64,000 nt of DNA from contig JAUHXA010000007.1 in NCBI GenBank assembly GCA_030427245.1, forward strand, positions 62,001-126,000, given 5' to 3'. Of the stretch, positions 53,831 through 62,203 are shown one piece after another. How positions within the stretch are numbered: position 1 is the stretch's first letter; every line of letters begins with the position of its first letter. The notes under the pieces are model-generated. The model worked only from the letters and a program-made list of their open reading frames with translations, was not told the DNA's origin and did no database searches. The DNA is from Bacteroidia bacterium (GTDB taxonomy: Bacteria; Bacteroidota; Bacteroidia; Chitinophagales; UBA2359). Made by a program: the position numbers and the translations under genes.

Positions 53831-54667
53831 TTACCAATATTCTTTACAAACTCTACGGGGATGTAGGAATAAGGACTCGAAAATACCAGAGCCATATTGT
53901 TCCTTTTCCATCAATTCTTTGTGCCATTCTGTTATTTCAAACTGTTCCAGATTGATACTTCCTTTATAAGGTGTAGAATACAAAATATGTTCGCCAGTCC
54001 TCAACTTCAATCTTAGTTGTGTTTCGTAATTGCCTGTATATTTTAAAATACTGCCTGTCAAATAACTATTAGGAGGAAGTTTGGTTTCATGATCTGAATT
54101 ACCACATCCTAAAATGCCAATATGTTCAATAGGTTTCCACCTTCCCGATGTATCCATAGCTTCTTGTATGAGTAGTGGAATGTAGGAAGACATTGTGAGA
54201 GGAACCCCATAAGTTTGCCGATTGATAATGTAAAAAGCAACCGTACTTATTGGAGGATATTTCTCTGGATGGTTCACCTTACCCGCTCGATGATAATCTT
54301 CATCCAAATGTAGATTTCCTCGAATATAGTAACTTTCAGTAGGCATGCCATAAGACTGCGTAGTATCTACAATGAGTGCCAAGCCAGTTCGAGTATGACT
54401 GCTATCATAATAAGCCCTTCGAGGTAATATAGTATCTTGATTATAGGAAAAATGCTTACAACTACCATTATCTCCAAAAAAAGACAGACTCCAAATCCAA
54501 GGCGTTGATTCTAACATTTTACATACAGAAATAGGCTGATGCGGAAAGGCTATTTTATCGTTTACTATGGAAACATCAATAAAACAAAGGTCTTGTTCTT
54601 CTTGTGTATTTTCAATGCAACCATTTGCTGACAAGAAGAAGATGAATAAGAGAATCAGTAATCTCAT
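53831..54667 (-). CDS. Lipoprotein, tandem paralogue 2 (unknown family)
   Basis: 278 residues. Lipobox SANGC (Cys17). It shares a colinear core with the next gene upstream: PHQPISVCKMLESTPW versus PNAPFSTKEMINALTTSW, FYIINRQTYGVPLTM versus FYLINAQKRSILLST, PLLIQEAMDTSGRWKPIE versus PLIIQEAIDTNGNWRPIE, SYLTGSILKYTGNYETQLRLKL versus SYLTGGVVKYTGDFETKLRLKL. Mostly beta, periplasmic. Its function is unknown. The pair is probably one transcript (24-base gap). Confidence 0.7.
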   Translation of the reverse strand: MRLLILLFIFFLSANGCIENTQEEQDLCFIDVSIVNDKIAFPHQPISVCKMLESTPWIWSLSFFGDNGSCKHFSYNQDTILPRRAYYDSSHTRTGLALIVDTTQSYGMPTESYYIRGNLHLDEDYHRAGKVNHPEKYPPISTVAFYIINRQTYGVPLTMSSYIPLLIQEAMDTSGRWKPIEHIGILGCGNSDHETKLPPNSYLTGSILKYTGNYETQLRLKLRTGEHILYSTPYKGSINLEQFEITEWHKELMEKEQYGSGIFESLFLHPRRVCKEYW

Positions 54668-54691
54668 TTTGTAATTGGGTTTAGTTTAGAT

Positions 54692-55501
54692 TTACCTTAC
54701 ACATCTTTCGTTTGGAGTAAGAAATAAATAGTCTTTACTTTCTTTTAATATTTGATGTTCTTCTCTCAACTCAAATTGCTCCAAATTGATTTTTCCTTTG
54801 AAGATAGGAGAATAGAATATTTTCTCCCTATCCTTCAACTTCAATCTCAATTTTGTTTCAAAATCACCAGTATATTTTACCACACCACCAGTCAGATAAC
54901 TCATTGGAGGCATCTTTATTGGGTAATAGGCATTTCCACAAAAAGAACCTTGCCAGTATTCTATAGGTCGCCAGTTTCCATTCGTATCTATTGCCTCTTG
55001 AATGATAAGAGGTATGCCAGCCATTGTAGAAAGCAAAATGCTGCGCTTTTGGGCATTTATCAAGTAAAAAGTAGTGGAACTTACATGCGTAATATCTGTT
55101 TTCCGAATGCGAATTAGCTGATTATTAATCGTGTCTTTTTTGTACTTGATAGGTTCTAACATATTCAATGAGATGCTATAATTGGTTGTAGTGTCAATTC
55201 TAATCTCTATGTTGTTAGGCTCACAAAATTCTCCCCTGTTTGGAAAATAGATAAGTGTGTCATTCCACCCATATAAATAAGGATAATGTTCACATTTGTT
55301 GACATCTGTCATTTTAGATAAAGCCCAACTTGTAGTGAGGGCATTTATCATTTCTTTTGTAGAAAAAGGAGCATTGGGATGATTTGCAAGAGGATTTATT
55401 GTAGAAATATCTCCAAAACAAATGATTTCCTTATTTATATCTGTTTTTATGAGAAACAAAAAACTGATTAACAGCACAATGAGTAGAGCAACCGATTTCA
55501 T
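54692..55501 (-). CDS. Exported protein, tandem paralogue 1 (unknown family)
   Basis: 269 residues. N-terminal hydrophobic segment 4-18, but no lipobox Cys, so it is membrane-anchored or cleaved, unlike its paralogue downstream. Same core with conserved SYLTGG...KYTG and GKINLEQFELREEH. The two differ mainly in the first 100 residues. The proteins have no neighbours that hint at a role. Confidence 0.7.
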   Translation of the reverse strand: MKSVALLIVLLISFLFLIKTDINKEIICFGDISTINPLANHPNAPFSTKEMINALTTSWALSKMTDVNKCEHYPYLYGWNDTLIYFPNRGEFCEPNNIEIRIDTTTNYSISLNMLEPIKYKKDTINNQLIRIRKTDITHVSSTTFYLINAQKRSILLSTMAGIPLIIQEAIDTNGNWRPIEYWQGSFCGNAYYPIKMPPMSYLTGGVVKYTGDFETKLRLKLKDREKIFYSPIFKGKINLEQFELREEHQILKESKDYLFLTPNERCVR

Positions 55502-55543
55502 AACAAAAATTAATTTTAGCCTAAAACATACATAATCATTATT

Positions 55544-55954
55544 TTATGAATCACAAATCTCCTGACACAACTCCACCAAAACCCCACTGCAATCTTTGGG
55601 ATGCACAAAACACACCAACTTATTATCCGCTCCTCGTTTTGGTTTTTCGTTCAGCAATCTAAAGCCATCTGCTTTCAATTGCTCCATAGCCGCTTCAATA
55701 TCTTCAACAGCATAGGCAATGTGGTGCATTCCTTCCCCTTTTCGAGCCACAAATTTGCCAATCGCACTATCGGGATTGGTGGACTCCAACAATTCAATTT
55801 TATTAGGCCCAACTTGGAAAAAAGATGTGCGAACCGATTCACTTTCCACTACTTCAATCTTGTAGTGAGGCGCACCCAATAATTTGGCATACAATTCATT
55901 TGCAGCTTCTAAGTCCTTTACTGCAATACCGATGTGTTCTATTTTGTCAAACAT
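55544..55954 (-). CDS. mce: Methylmalonyl-CoA epimerase
   Basis: 136 residues from the ATG at 55954; the frame extends to 56035 with no family match. It interconverts (R)- and (S)-methylmalonyl-CoA in propionate metabolism. Glyoxalase/VOC fold: FDKIEHIGIAVKDLEAANELY (metal His), MHHIAYAVEDIEAAMEQLKADG and CSGVLVELCQE with the last metal Glu. No mutase gene is in the window. Confidence 0.92.
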   Translation of the reverse strand: MFDKIEHIGIAVKDLEAANELYAKLLGAPHYKIEVVESESVRTSFFQVGPNKIELLESTNPDSAIGKFVARKGEGMHHIAYAVEDIEAAMEQLKADGFRLLNEKPKRGADNKLVCFVHPKDCSGVLVELCQEICDS

Positions 55955-56054
55955 ATATTTACGATTTTGAAAATTCAAATACAAAAAATAAATCCCCTTT
56001 ATTTTCCCAAAGGAAGAAAATATAGGATCGCACATTGACTGCTTATACTACTCA

Positions 56055-56134
56055 AACCCACCCCTTGCCCCTCCCAAGAGGGGAATCTCGTATATAGTGG
56101 AAAATTCCCCTCCTCGGAGGGGTTGGGGTGGGTT
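56055..56134. repeat. Long G/C-rich inverted repeat
   Basis: The left arm, 56055-56086 (starts AACCCACCCC, ends GAGGGGAAT), is the near-perfect reverse complement of 56104-56134 (ATTCCCCTCC ... GGGGTGGGTT). Each arm also folds on itself (CCCCTCCCAAGAGGGG; CCCCTCCTCGGAGGGG). A related half-site is inside 10580-10660. Similar C/G-rich palindromes are scattered between genes in Bacteroidota genomes. It lies between mce and iscS promoters. Confidence 0.65.
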
Positions 56135-56192
56135 ACACTATATGCTTGTTTAATGCGGAGACCTATAAAGGGTGATTTATTTTTTGCAACAC

Positions 56193-56215
56193 TTATTTAG
56201 AAAGTTTCTAAATAA
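56193..56215. promoter_or_regulatory. Perfect 23-bp palindrome upstream of iscS (probable operator)
   Basis: Arms TTATTTAGAAA (56193-56203) and TTTCTAAATAA (56205-56215) around a single G. It ends 27 bases before the TAnnTTTG box at 56243, so it is centred near -50 relative to the likely start site. This geometry suits a dimeric regulator acting on the isc operon. No regulator gene of the Rrf2/IscR type is adjacent. Confidence 0.65.
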
Positions 56216-56242
56216 AAACGAACTATTTAATTAGAAAACTGT

Positions 56243-56250
56243 TACTTTTG
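56243..56250 (+). promoter_or_regulatory. Putative -7 box of the iscSUA operon
   Basis: TACTTTTG, exact TAnnTTTG consensus, 43 bases before the iscS ATG at 56294. No TTG box at the usual distance was found, which fits a promoter that needs an activator. Confidence 0.5.
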
Positions 56251-56293
56251 TAGTTTGAAAGTGGTAAAAACAATACTAAATCAATACAAAAAT

Positions 56294-57520
56294 ATGTCAG
56301 GTTTAAAGTTACCGATTTATTTAGACAATAGCGCTACAACTCCAACCGACCCGCGAGTTGTGGAAGCAATGATACCTTATTTTTACGAAAAAATGGGGAA
56401 TGCTGCAAGCCGAAACCATCCTTTTGGTTGGGTAGCAGAGGAAGCAGTGGACTACGCTCGTGAGCAAATCGCTCAGTTGATTGGCGCAAGCAGTTCTAAA
56501 GAAATCATCTTTACTTCTGGTGCGACAGAAGCCGACAACTTGGCTCTCAAAGGCGTGGCAGAAATGTATGCTCGTCGAGGCAATCACATCATCACTGTCA
56601 AAACCGAACACAAAGCGATTTTAGACACTTGCAAGCAGTTGGAAAAACAAGGTTGTACGGTGTCTTACTTAGAAGTGGGTTCAGATGGTTTGATTACACC
56701 TGAGCAAGTACGAGAAGCAATGACCGACAAAACAATTTTGGTGTCGGTAATGATGGTCAACAATGAGTTGGGTGTTCGTCAGCCAATTGAAGAAATCGCC
56801 AAAGTAGCACACGAAGGTGGTGCTTTGTTTATGAGTGATGCGACACAAGCAGTGGGTAAAATTCCCGTAGATGTTGAAGCAATGGGTATTGACCTAATGG
56901 CTTTTACGGCTCACAAAATGTACGGTCCTAAAGGAGTAGGTGCATTGTATGTTCGTCGTAAACGTCCGAGAGTAAAAGTAACCGCACAAATGGATGGCGG
57001 CGGTCATGAGAGAGGCATGCGTTCTGGAACTTTAAATGTGCCTGGGATTGTTGGCTTTGGTAAAGCGGCTGAATTGGCTCGCTTAGAAATGGATGAAGAA
57101 AGCAAAAGATTGCGGTACTTGCGTGACAAATTGGAGAATGAATTGATGCAAATGGAGGAAACCTACTTGAATGGACATCCTGAGCATCGTGTTCCTCATA
57201 TTTCCAATATTTCCTTCAAATATGTGGAAGGTGAAGGTTTGATGATGGGCTTCAATCAAGAAATTGCGGTTTCTTCTGGTTCGGCTTGTACATCTGCTTC
57301 TTTAGAGCCTTCTTATGTATTGATAGCTTTGGGATTGGACGACGAATTGGCGCACTCTTCTCTTCGATTCAGTTTGGGGCGTTTTACGACCGAAGAACAA
57401 ATTGACTACGCTATCGAAAAAGTAAGAAATGCAGTGAACCGTATGAGAGATTTGAGTCCACTTTGGGAAATGTACAAAGAAGGAATTGACGTTTCGACGG
57501 TTGAGTGGGCGGAACATTAG
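56294..57520 (+). CDS. iscS: Cysteine desulfurase
   Basis: 408 residues from ATG 56294; a TTG 39 bases upstream opens the frame, but the ATG gives the family start ([20 protein letters not shown]). PLP enzyme that takes sulfur from cysteine for Fe-S clusters. Motifs: [14 protein letters not shown], the PLP lysine in [11 protein letters not shown] and the sulfur-relay Cys in [17 protein letters not shown]. First gene of the operon iscS-iscU-iscA, with 101 and 115 base gaps. Confidence 0.96.
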   Translation: MSGLKLPIYLDNSATTPTDPRVVEAMIPYFYEKMGNAASRNHPFGWVAEEAVDYAREQIAQLIGASSSKEIIFTSGATEADNLALKGVAEMYARRGNHIITVKTEHKAILDTCKQLEKQGCTVSYLEVGSDGLITPEQVREAMTDKTILVSVMMVNNELGVRQPIEEIAKVAHEGGALFMSDATQAVGKIPVDVEAMGIDLMAFTAHKMYGPKGVGALYVRRKRPRVKVTAQMDGGGHERGMRSGTLNVPGIVGFGKAAELARLEMDEESKRLRYLRDKLENELMQMEETYLNGHPEHRVPHISNISFKYVEGEGLMMGFNQEIAVSSGSACTSASLEPSYVLIALGLDDELAHSSLRFSLGRFTTEEQIDYAIEKVRNAVNRMRDLSPLWEMYKEGIDVSTVEWAEH

Positions 57521-57621
57521 TTTAGTGACTGGTGGATTGGTGATTTGTAATTAGTTAGGAATCATTGGTTTACTTGTTTTTATTAGAAAAAATAATTTAA
57601 CAAAAATAAAATAACAATATC

Positions 57622-58041
57622 ATGGCATATTCAGAAAAGGTATTAGACCATTACAACAATCCTCGCAACGTAGGAACTTTGGACAAAGGCAGTAAAAATG
57701 TCGGTACAGGGTTGGTTGGTGCGCCCGAATGTGGTGACGTGATGCGTCTGCAAATTGAAGTAGAGGAAACTACTGGTTTGATTAAAGATGCAAAATTCAA
57801 AACATTTGGTTGCGGTTCTGCAATTGCTTCTTCTTCTTTGGCTACGGAGTGGTTGAAGGGAAAAACAGTGGACGAAGCGATTGGCATTGACAACATGGAC
57901 ATCGTGGAAGAATTGGAGTTGCCTCCTGTAAAAATCCACTGTTCTGTTTTGGCAGAAGATGCGATTAAAGCAGCTATCAACGACTACCGAGTAAAGCAAG
58001 GTTTAGAGCCTATTGTGCAGGAACATTCTATTGTTCACTAA
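57622..58041 (+). CDS. iscU: Fe-S cluster assembly scaffold
   Basis: 139 residues. Scaffold on which IscS sulfur and iron form a cluster. Cluster ligands Cys37, Asp39, Cys64 and Cys107 are in place (PECGDV, FGCGSA, KIHCSVL). LPPVK (100-104) is the site recognised by HscA-type chaperones, though no hscA/hscB is in this window. Confidence 0.96.
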   Translation: MAYSEKVLDHYNNPRNVGTLDKGSKNVGTGLVGAPECGDVMRLQIEVEETTGLIKDAKFKTFGCGSAIASSSLATEWLKGKTVDEAIGIDNMDIVEELELPPVKIHCSVLAEDAIKAAINDYRVKQGLEPIVQEHSIVH

Positions 58042-58156
58042 ATTGTTCTATGGCTGTATGGTTATATTGCTGTATTGTTGGATGGTTTACAATAACACTG
58101 CGACAATAATAGCAATCAAACAGTAGAGCAATTCAACAATAAAACAATTTAAAAGT

Positions 58157-58483
58157 ATGATTTTCATTAGCGAAGAAGCAAAGAAGCAGGTTAAAAAATT
58201 GAAGGAAGAAGCGGGTGTTGGAGAAGATTATTTTATTCGAGTATCCGTAGTGGGTGGAGGCTGTTCGGGCTTGACCTACAAAATGGATTTCGACAACGAA
58301 TCAAAACCCAATGACCAAGTTTTTGAAGACAAAGGCGAAAAATTGGTGACAGACCTTCGCAGCTTCCTGTATGTTTGTGGAACAACTTTGGAGTTTTCTC
58401 GTGGTTTGGACGGCAAAGGTTTTTACTTTAGCAATCCAAACGCTTCTCGTTCTTGCGGTTGCGGAGAAAGTTTTGCAGTTTAG
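58157..58483 (+). CDS. iscA: A-type Fe-S cluster carrier
   Basis: 108 residues. HesB/IscA fold with the three ligand cysteines Cys36 (GGGCSGL), Cys100 and Cys102 (SCGCGESF). It receives clusters from IscU and passes them to apoproteins. Last gene of the isc operon; a strong terminator follows. ErpA-type naming cannot be excluded. Confidence 0.94.
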   Translation: MIFISEEAKKQVKKLKEEAGVGEDYFIRVSVVGGGCSGLTYKMDFDNESKPNDQVFEDKGEKLVTDLRSFLYVCGTTLEFSRGLDGKGFYFSNPNASRSCGCGESFAV

Positions 58484-58580
58484 GTTGTGATAGTGATTCG
58501 TTCTCTTTATGCGTAAAGCAATTTCTGTAACTTTGTTTTTGAAGCAGAAGGAAATATAAACAACAAAATATTTGAAGTGC

Positions 58581-58627
58581 AAAGGCACGGATTGGGAAGA
58601 TGTTATTTTCCTAATCCGTGCCTTTTT
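58581..58627 (+). terminator. Intrinsic terminator of the isc operon
   Basis: AAAGGCACGGATTGGGAA (58581-58598) pairs with TTCCTAATCCGTGCCTTT (58608-58625) with one G.U, 9-base loop, followed by TTCG. It lies in the convergent gap before the mechanosensitive channel gene. Confidence 0.88.
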
Positions 58628-58722
58628 CGTTTACCAATTCTTTTATCCAAACCCATTCCTCTTTTTGTAGTTTAGGTGGAGGCGGATATAGTGTAGTATT
58701 GAGTTTGAAACCTTGTATTTTT

Positions 58723-60450
58723 CTACTTCCGTTTCTCCTCCACATTTTCTCCAATAGACGTTTCGTCCGCCGTTTGTTTGTGGTCTTCATCCTCCCTTAT
58801 ATCAGCACGGTATTTCTCGATAAAATCTTCAAGGCGTTTCTCCAATTCACCTTCTCCCATCTCGTAGCTTGGAGTGAGGCTTTTTTTATCGGGAAACTGC
58901 TCTATATAAATGGTCTGACTTGGGAAAGCAAAACGAATGCCTAAAGTGTGTGCCAGCTCCAAAATGCCCGTAATAATTTCCTGTCGAGCGTGTAGCTCAT
59001 CGTCCCATGTCGAAACTTTGAAGTAAACATTGAAGTAAATAGTGATGGAAGAAGAATCCAAATCGTTGAGATATACATGGTAGTATTCTTTGTGGGTATT
59101 GGGATGATTGGTAATGACCTTTCGCAGACCTTTCACAAATTTTAGAATCAAAAGAGGAGGCGTTTCGTAAGTTACGCCCAAATCTGATTCAAATCTTCTA
59201 TAGACCCGTAAGCCCAAATTATTGATGGTCATATCTGCCAAACGAGCATTGGGAACATAAATCAGGGAATTGTCCCGAGTTCGCAGCCTCGTAGAACGAA
59301 AACCTACATTTTCGACCCGCCCTTCCAATGTTTCAAAGGTAATTCTATCGCCAACTTTAAAAGGTTGGTCTAAGAAAATCATCATTGAACCAAACACATT
59401 TTTGATGGTGTCTTGTGCTGCCAAAGCTACTGCAAGCCCTCCAATAGAAATACCTGCCAACAATGCGGTGACATTGATTTCTAAATCTTTCAAAATAAAG
59501 AAAATACCTATGATTACCGCTAAGGCTTTGAAGAGTTTTCGTAGAAGAGGGAGGAGTTGTTTGCCAATAACAGGATTACCCTTCAATGCAAATTGGTCAA
59601 TATAAGCCTCCGCAAGATTGACTATTCTGATGGCAAAAATGGTACAAAAAACAATGAAAACAATGTGAATAGCAGGGAGTAAATAGTAAGTTACTGAAGA
59701 GCTGAAATTCATTTCTGGAAAAAACCATATAATCAGCTTCACAATAATCATCAAACTCAATACATTTCCTGCCTGAGATATTAAATCCTTTTGGATGTAA
59801 AGCTTTCCAAATTTGGTGTCAGATAGGCGATGAACAGTTTTTCGAAACAGAAACTTCAAAAATTTGTGGAAAACCATGCTCAACAATATCAGTAGAAAAA
59901 TACCCATCAATTGCCATAGCTCCAAACCTAAGAAAGTGTTGTGAAAAAAAGGAGGTAATTTTTTTGTATATTGCTTTAAATCAAAAGGATACAATTCATT
60001 GTATAAATCAGGGATTTTTTCAACAGACTCTGCAGAATAGTACCAATAACTCCCTTTTTTTTCGAGGTAAATGACCTTCAAATCTGCAAAGGGAACATAG
60101 ACAGCTTTATTATTTCGAGTACTATCCGTATAATTTTCTTTTGTGGGTACTTCATCCCAATCAACTGCAAGGCCTTTGGCTGCAAATATTTTTTTGAGCT
60201 GAATAACCAATTCCTCCCGTTCAGGCAAATTGCCTTCTCGTATAACTTTGGCTGCAATAGAAGGTTCGTATGTTTTGGCTTGTAGGTAATGCAAATGCGT
60301 GTAAAGCGTGCGGGCAGGACTTCTCAAACTATAGCTTCCTTCGGGAATATCGGGTTGTGCATGGGCAGAGGGTAAGACCAGTAATTGCAGTAAAAGCAAA
60401 ATCAGCAAAGAGCCCAGATAAAAAGAAGTCTTGTAAATTTTTGAAGGCAT
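58723..60450 (-). CDS. MscS-family mechanosensitive ion channel with periplasmic N-terminal domain
   Basis: 575 residues from ATG 60450 (the frame opens at TTG 60465). Signal peptide 1-34 (ends SAHAQ), periplasmic domain to ~165, then about five membrane helices and the MscS pore/beta domain: GGLAVALAAQDTIKNVFGSMMIFLDQPFKVGDRI and VGFRSTRLRTRDNSLIYVPNARLADMTINN. It opens when membrane tension rises and releases osmolytes. The C-terminal tail is strongly acidic. Confidence 0.92.
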   Translation of the reverse strand: MPSKIYKTSFYLGSLLILLLLQLLVLPSAHAQPDIPEGSYSLRSPARTLYTHLHYLQAKTYEPSIAAKVIREGNLPEREELVIQLKKIFAAKGLAVDWDEVPTKENYTDSTRNNKAVYVPFADLKVIYLEKKGSYWYYSAESVEKIPDLYNELYPFDLKQYTKKLPPFFHNTFLGLELWQLMGIFLLILLSMVFHKFLKFLFRKTVHRLSDTKFGKLYIQKDLISQAGNVLSLMIIVKLIIWFFPEMNFSSSVTYYLLPAIHIVFIVFCTIFAIRIVNLAEAYIDQFALKGNPVIGKQLLPLLRKLFKALAVIIGIFFILKDLEINVTALLAGISIGGLAVALAAQDTIKNVFGSMMIFLDQPFKVGDRITFETLEGRVENVGFRSTRLRTRDNSLIYVPNARLADMTINNLGLRVYRRFESDLGVTYETPPLLILKFVKGLRKVITNHPNTHKEYYHVYLNDLDSSSITIYFNVYFKVSTWDDELHARQEIITGILELAHTLGIRFAFPSQTIYIEQFPDKKSLTPSYEMGEGELEKRLEDFIEKYRADIREDEDHKQTADETSIGENVEEKRK

Positions 60451-60521
60451 GGAAATAATTGTCAATGGTCGTGAAAATCAAAGTAAAAGTAAGAACCTTC
60501 ATTTTAACCTTCAAATGGTTT

Positions 60522-61262
60522 TTAAGTTTGAGAAATACAACTCAAATCTACCAAATTTAGCGGATTTATGCGTTTGTCCATAATATAAGCCCCCAAATTG
60601 AACCATTTTTTTGCACCCTCCAAAACCATACTGTCTGCCGAAACGACAATGTTGTCAATGGAAGGAGGTCGAATTAGTTCTCTGTCGGGGTTATAAACCA
60701 ACTGAACATCCCAATCAAATCCTTTTCCTTCAATGACTTCGTATATCAAAACCTTCAATCGTCCACTATTGGAAACAGGTTGGTCAAAATACCAAGTCGC
60801 TTTTTTGACCTGCAAAAACTCCAATTCTACACCCACCAATTCAATTGCTGCAATGGTTTCCGACACTCTTCTGTAAGTGCCATGCACACTTGCCAAATCT
60901 CGTCGACTGCCATCTCTTCCCTTAAAAATGAATCCGCCTGACAATGCACTTTCTATGGTTATCAACAAATTGAAACCGTCAATGAATACATGACCGCCCT
61001 TCAACGCTTCTATACTGCAATGTTTGGCATTTCGACTTTGAAGAGAAGCATCCGAACAAGCAGCCCCTTGTATGGCTTTTCGCTGGCGTTCGGTGAGTTT
61101 GAAGCGGTCGCCTACGAGTTTTAAGGAAGCTCTTTCGGCGTATCCTTTGGAGAGTAGCCACGACAAATCGCTTGTCGCCCTTTGCAGAATAGGAATAAAT
61201 TTGGGTGCAAAGAGTTTTTGGTCGTTGGGGTGTTGTCCTCGGTGTTTTTGTTTGTTGGGCAT
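60522..61262 (-). CDS. DUF434 domain-containing protein
   Basis: 246 residues, cytoplasmic. N-terminal DUF434 (FIPILQRATSDLSWLLSKGYAERASLKLVGDRFKLTERQRKAI) and a second domain with FIDGFNLLITIESALSGGFIFKGRDGSRRD and NIVVSADSMVLEGA, whose conserved acidic residues resemble a PIN-like nuclease arrangement. No function has been established. The small open frame at 61267 lies four bases upstream in the same direction. Confidence 0.85.
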   Translation of the reverse strand: MPNKQKHRGQHPNDQKLFAPKFIPILQRATSDLSWLLSKGYAERASLKLVGDRFKLTERQRKAIQGAACSDASLQSRNAKHCSIEALKGGHVFIDGFNLLITIESALSGGFIFKGRDGSRRDLASVHGTYRRVSETIAAIELVGVELEFLQVKKATWYFDQPVSNSGRLKVLIYEVIEGKGFDWDVQLVYNPDRELIRPPSIDNIVVSADSMVLEGAKKWFNLGAYIMDKRINPLNLVDLSCISQT

Positions 61263-61266
61263 AATG

Positions 61267-61563
61267 TTATTTCAATCTACGGCTTACCATCGTCACATTT
61301 TTGTCCTGCTCATCGTCTTCGTATTCCATACCGAAATCTTCCAAGCGAAGCAAAGGAGTCAATTCGGTTTCATAGTAAATGCTTCGCCAAGATAGGCACT
61401 TTTTGCAGAGAAGGAGGACCTGTTTTATCGGAGGCATTGGGAGTATTGTTATTTTAAGGGCTTTCTCAAAAAACTCTTTTGGCAGTGAAATAGTTTTACG
61501 AATAAATAGTAATATGAAGTAAAACATTTTTATATTTCTCTTTGAGGGATTTTGACATCTCAT
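61267..61563 (-). CDS. Possible small protein upstream of the DUF434 gene
   Basis: 98 codons ending with an acidic, protein-like tail (LRLEDFGMEYEDDEQDKNVT). It has a CxxC (LLCKKCLSW) and a hydrophobic start. Spacing of four bases to the next gene suggests co-translation. The internal ATG at codon 13 is another start. Could be a remnant; no family recognised. Confidence 0.4.
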   Translation of the reverse strand: MRCQNPSKRNIKMFYFILLFIRKTISLPKEFFEKALKITILPMPPIKQVLLLCKKCLSWRSIYYETELTPLLRLEDFGMEYEDDEQDKNVTMVSRRLK

Positions 61564-61639
61564 CTAATACAAAAGTGTCATTTCATAGCATTTCAAAAGG
61601 TAGTAACTTTGAATCATTGGAAAATAAAATTAATTTATT

Positions 61640-62161
61640 ATGAAATTCTATCACCTTTTATTTGTTCTATTATTTTTATCAATTAACTTCAATATCATGG
61701 GTCAAAATCATAAAGAAACGCTTGTTCAACAAATTGAAGAAGAATCCAATTGGCTCGATGCTCAGGTAATCGAAACATTGGCTACTTTGAATTTTTCGGA
61801 AAGTATATGGGAAAAAGTGCTCAGTAACCAAATGTATCCAAAAGGACTCTCTACATTTGGCCGTATGGGTGGTGCTTTCGATGACTTGTCGGATAAATTC
61901 GGCGATACTTATTTGAATAAAAAATGCGGATTTGGTGAGGCAGTTGATGTAGATAACCGACAATATTGTACAAACACCATTGAAGATTTGAGTGGCAAAT
62001 ACTCTATCACTGTGAATGCACAGAATGTTCAGGGAAGTAAAGATGCCTTCAAAATGGTATTGAGCTATGCACAAGCCTTACGAATAGCCAAAGAACAACT
62101 CATTCAGCAGCTAAATGCTATGCCTAAGACTTGGGCGAGTTTTATGTTGGTGAGTGGATAA
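61640..62161 (+). CDS. Small secreted protein of unknown function
   Basis: 173 residues. Signal peptide 1-21 (ends NIMGQ). The mature part is mainly helical with two cysteines (KKCGFGEA, RQYCTNT) that could form a disulfide. It stands 42 bases before the ankyrin/kelch-like gene, so the two may be one transcript. No family recognised. Confidence 0.65.
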   Translation: MKFYHLLFVLLFLSINFNIMGQNHKETLVQQIEEESNWLDAQVIETLATLNFSESIWEKVLSNQMYPKGLSTFGRMGGAFDDLSDKFGDTYLNKKCGFGEAVDVDNRQYCTNTIEDLSGKYSITVNAQNVQGSKDAFKMVLSYAQALRIAKEQLIQQLNAMPKTWASFMLVSG

Positions 62162-62203
62162 AAACAATTTTGTTACAAATACAATGTATGAAATCTTAAA
62201 ACT

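Noticed and set aside
58618-58944. 108-codon plus-strand frame after the isc operon
   Set aside because: It begins inside the isc terminator hairpin and overlaps the acidic C-terminus of the MscS gene on the other strand.
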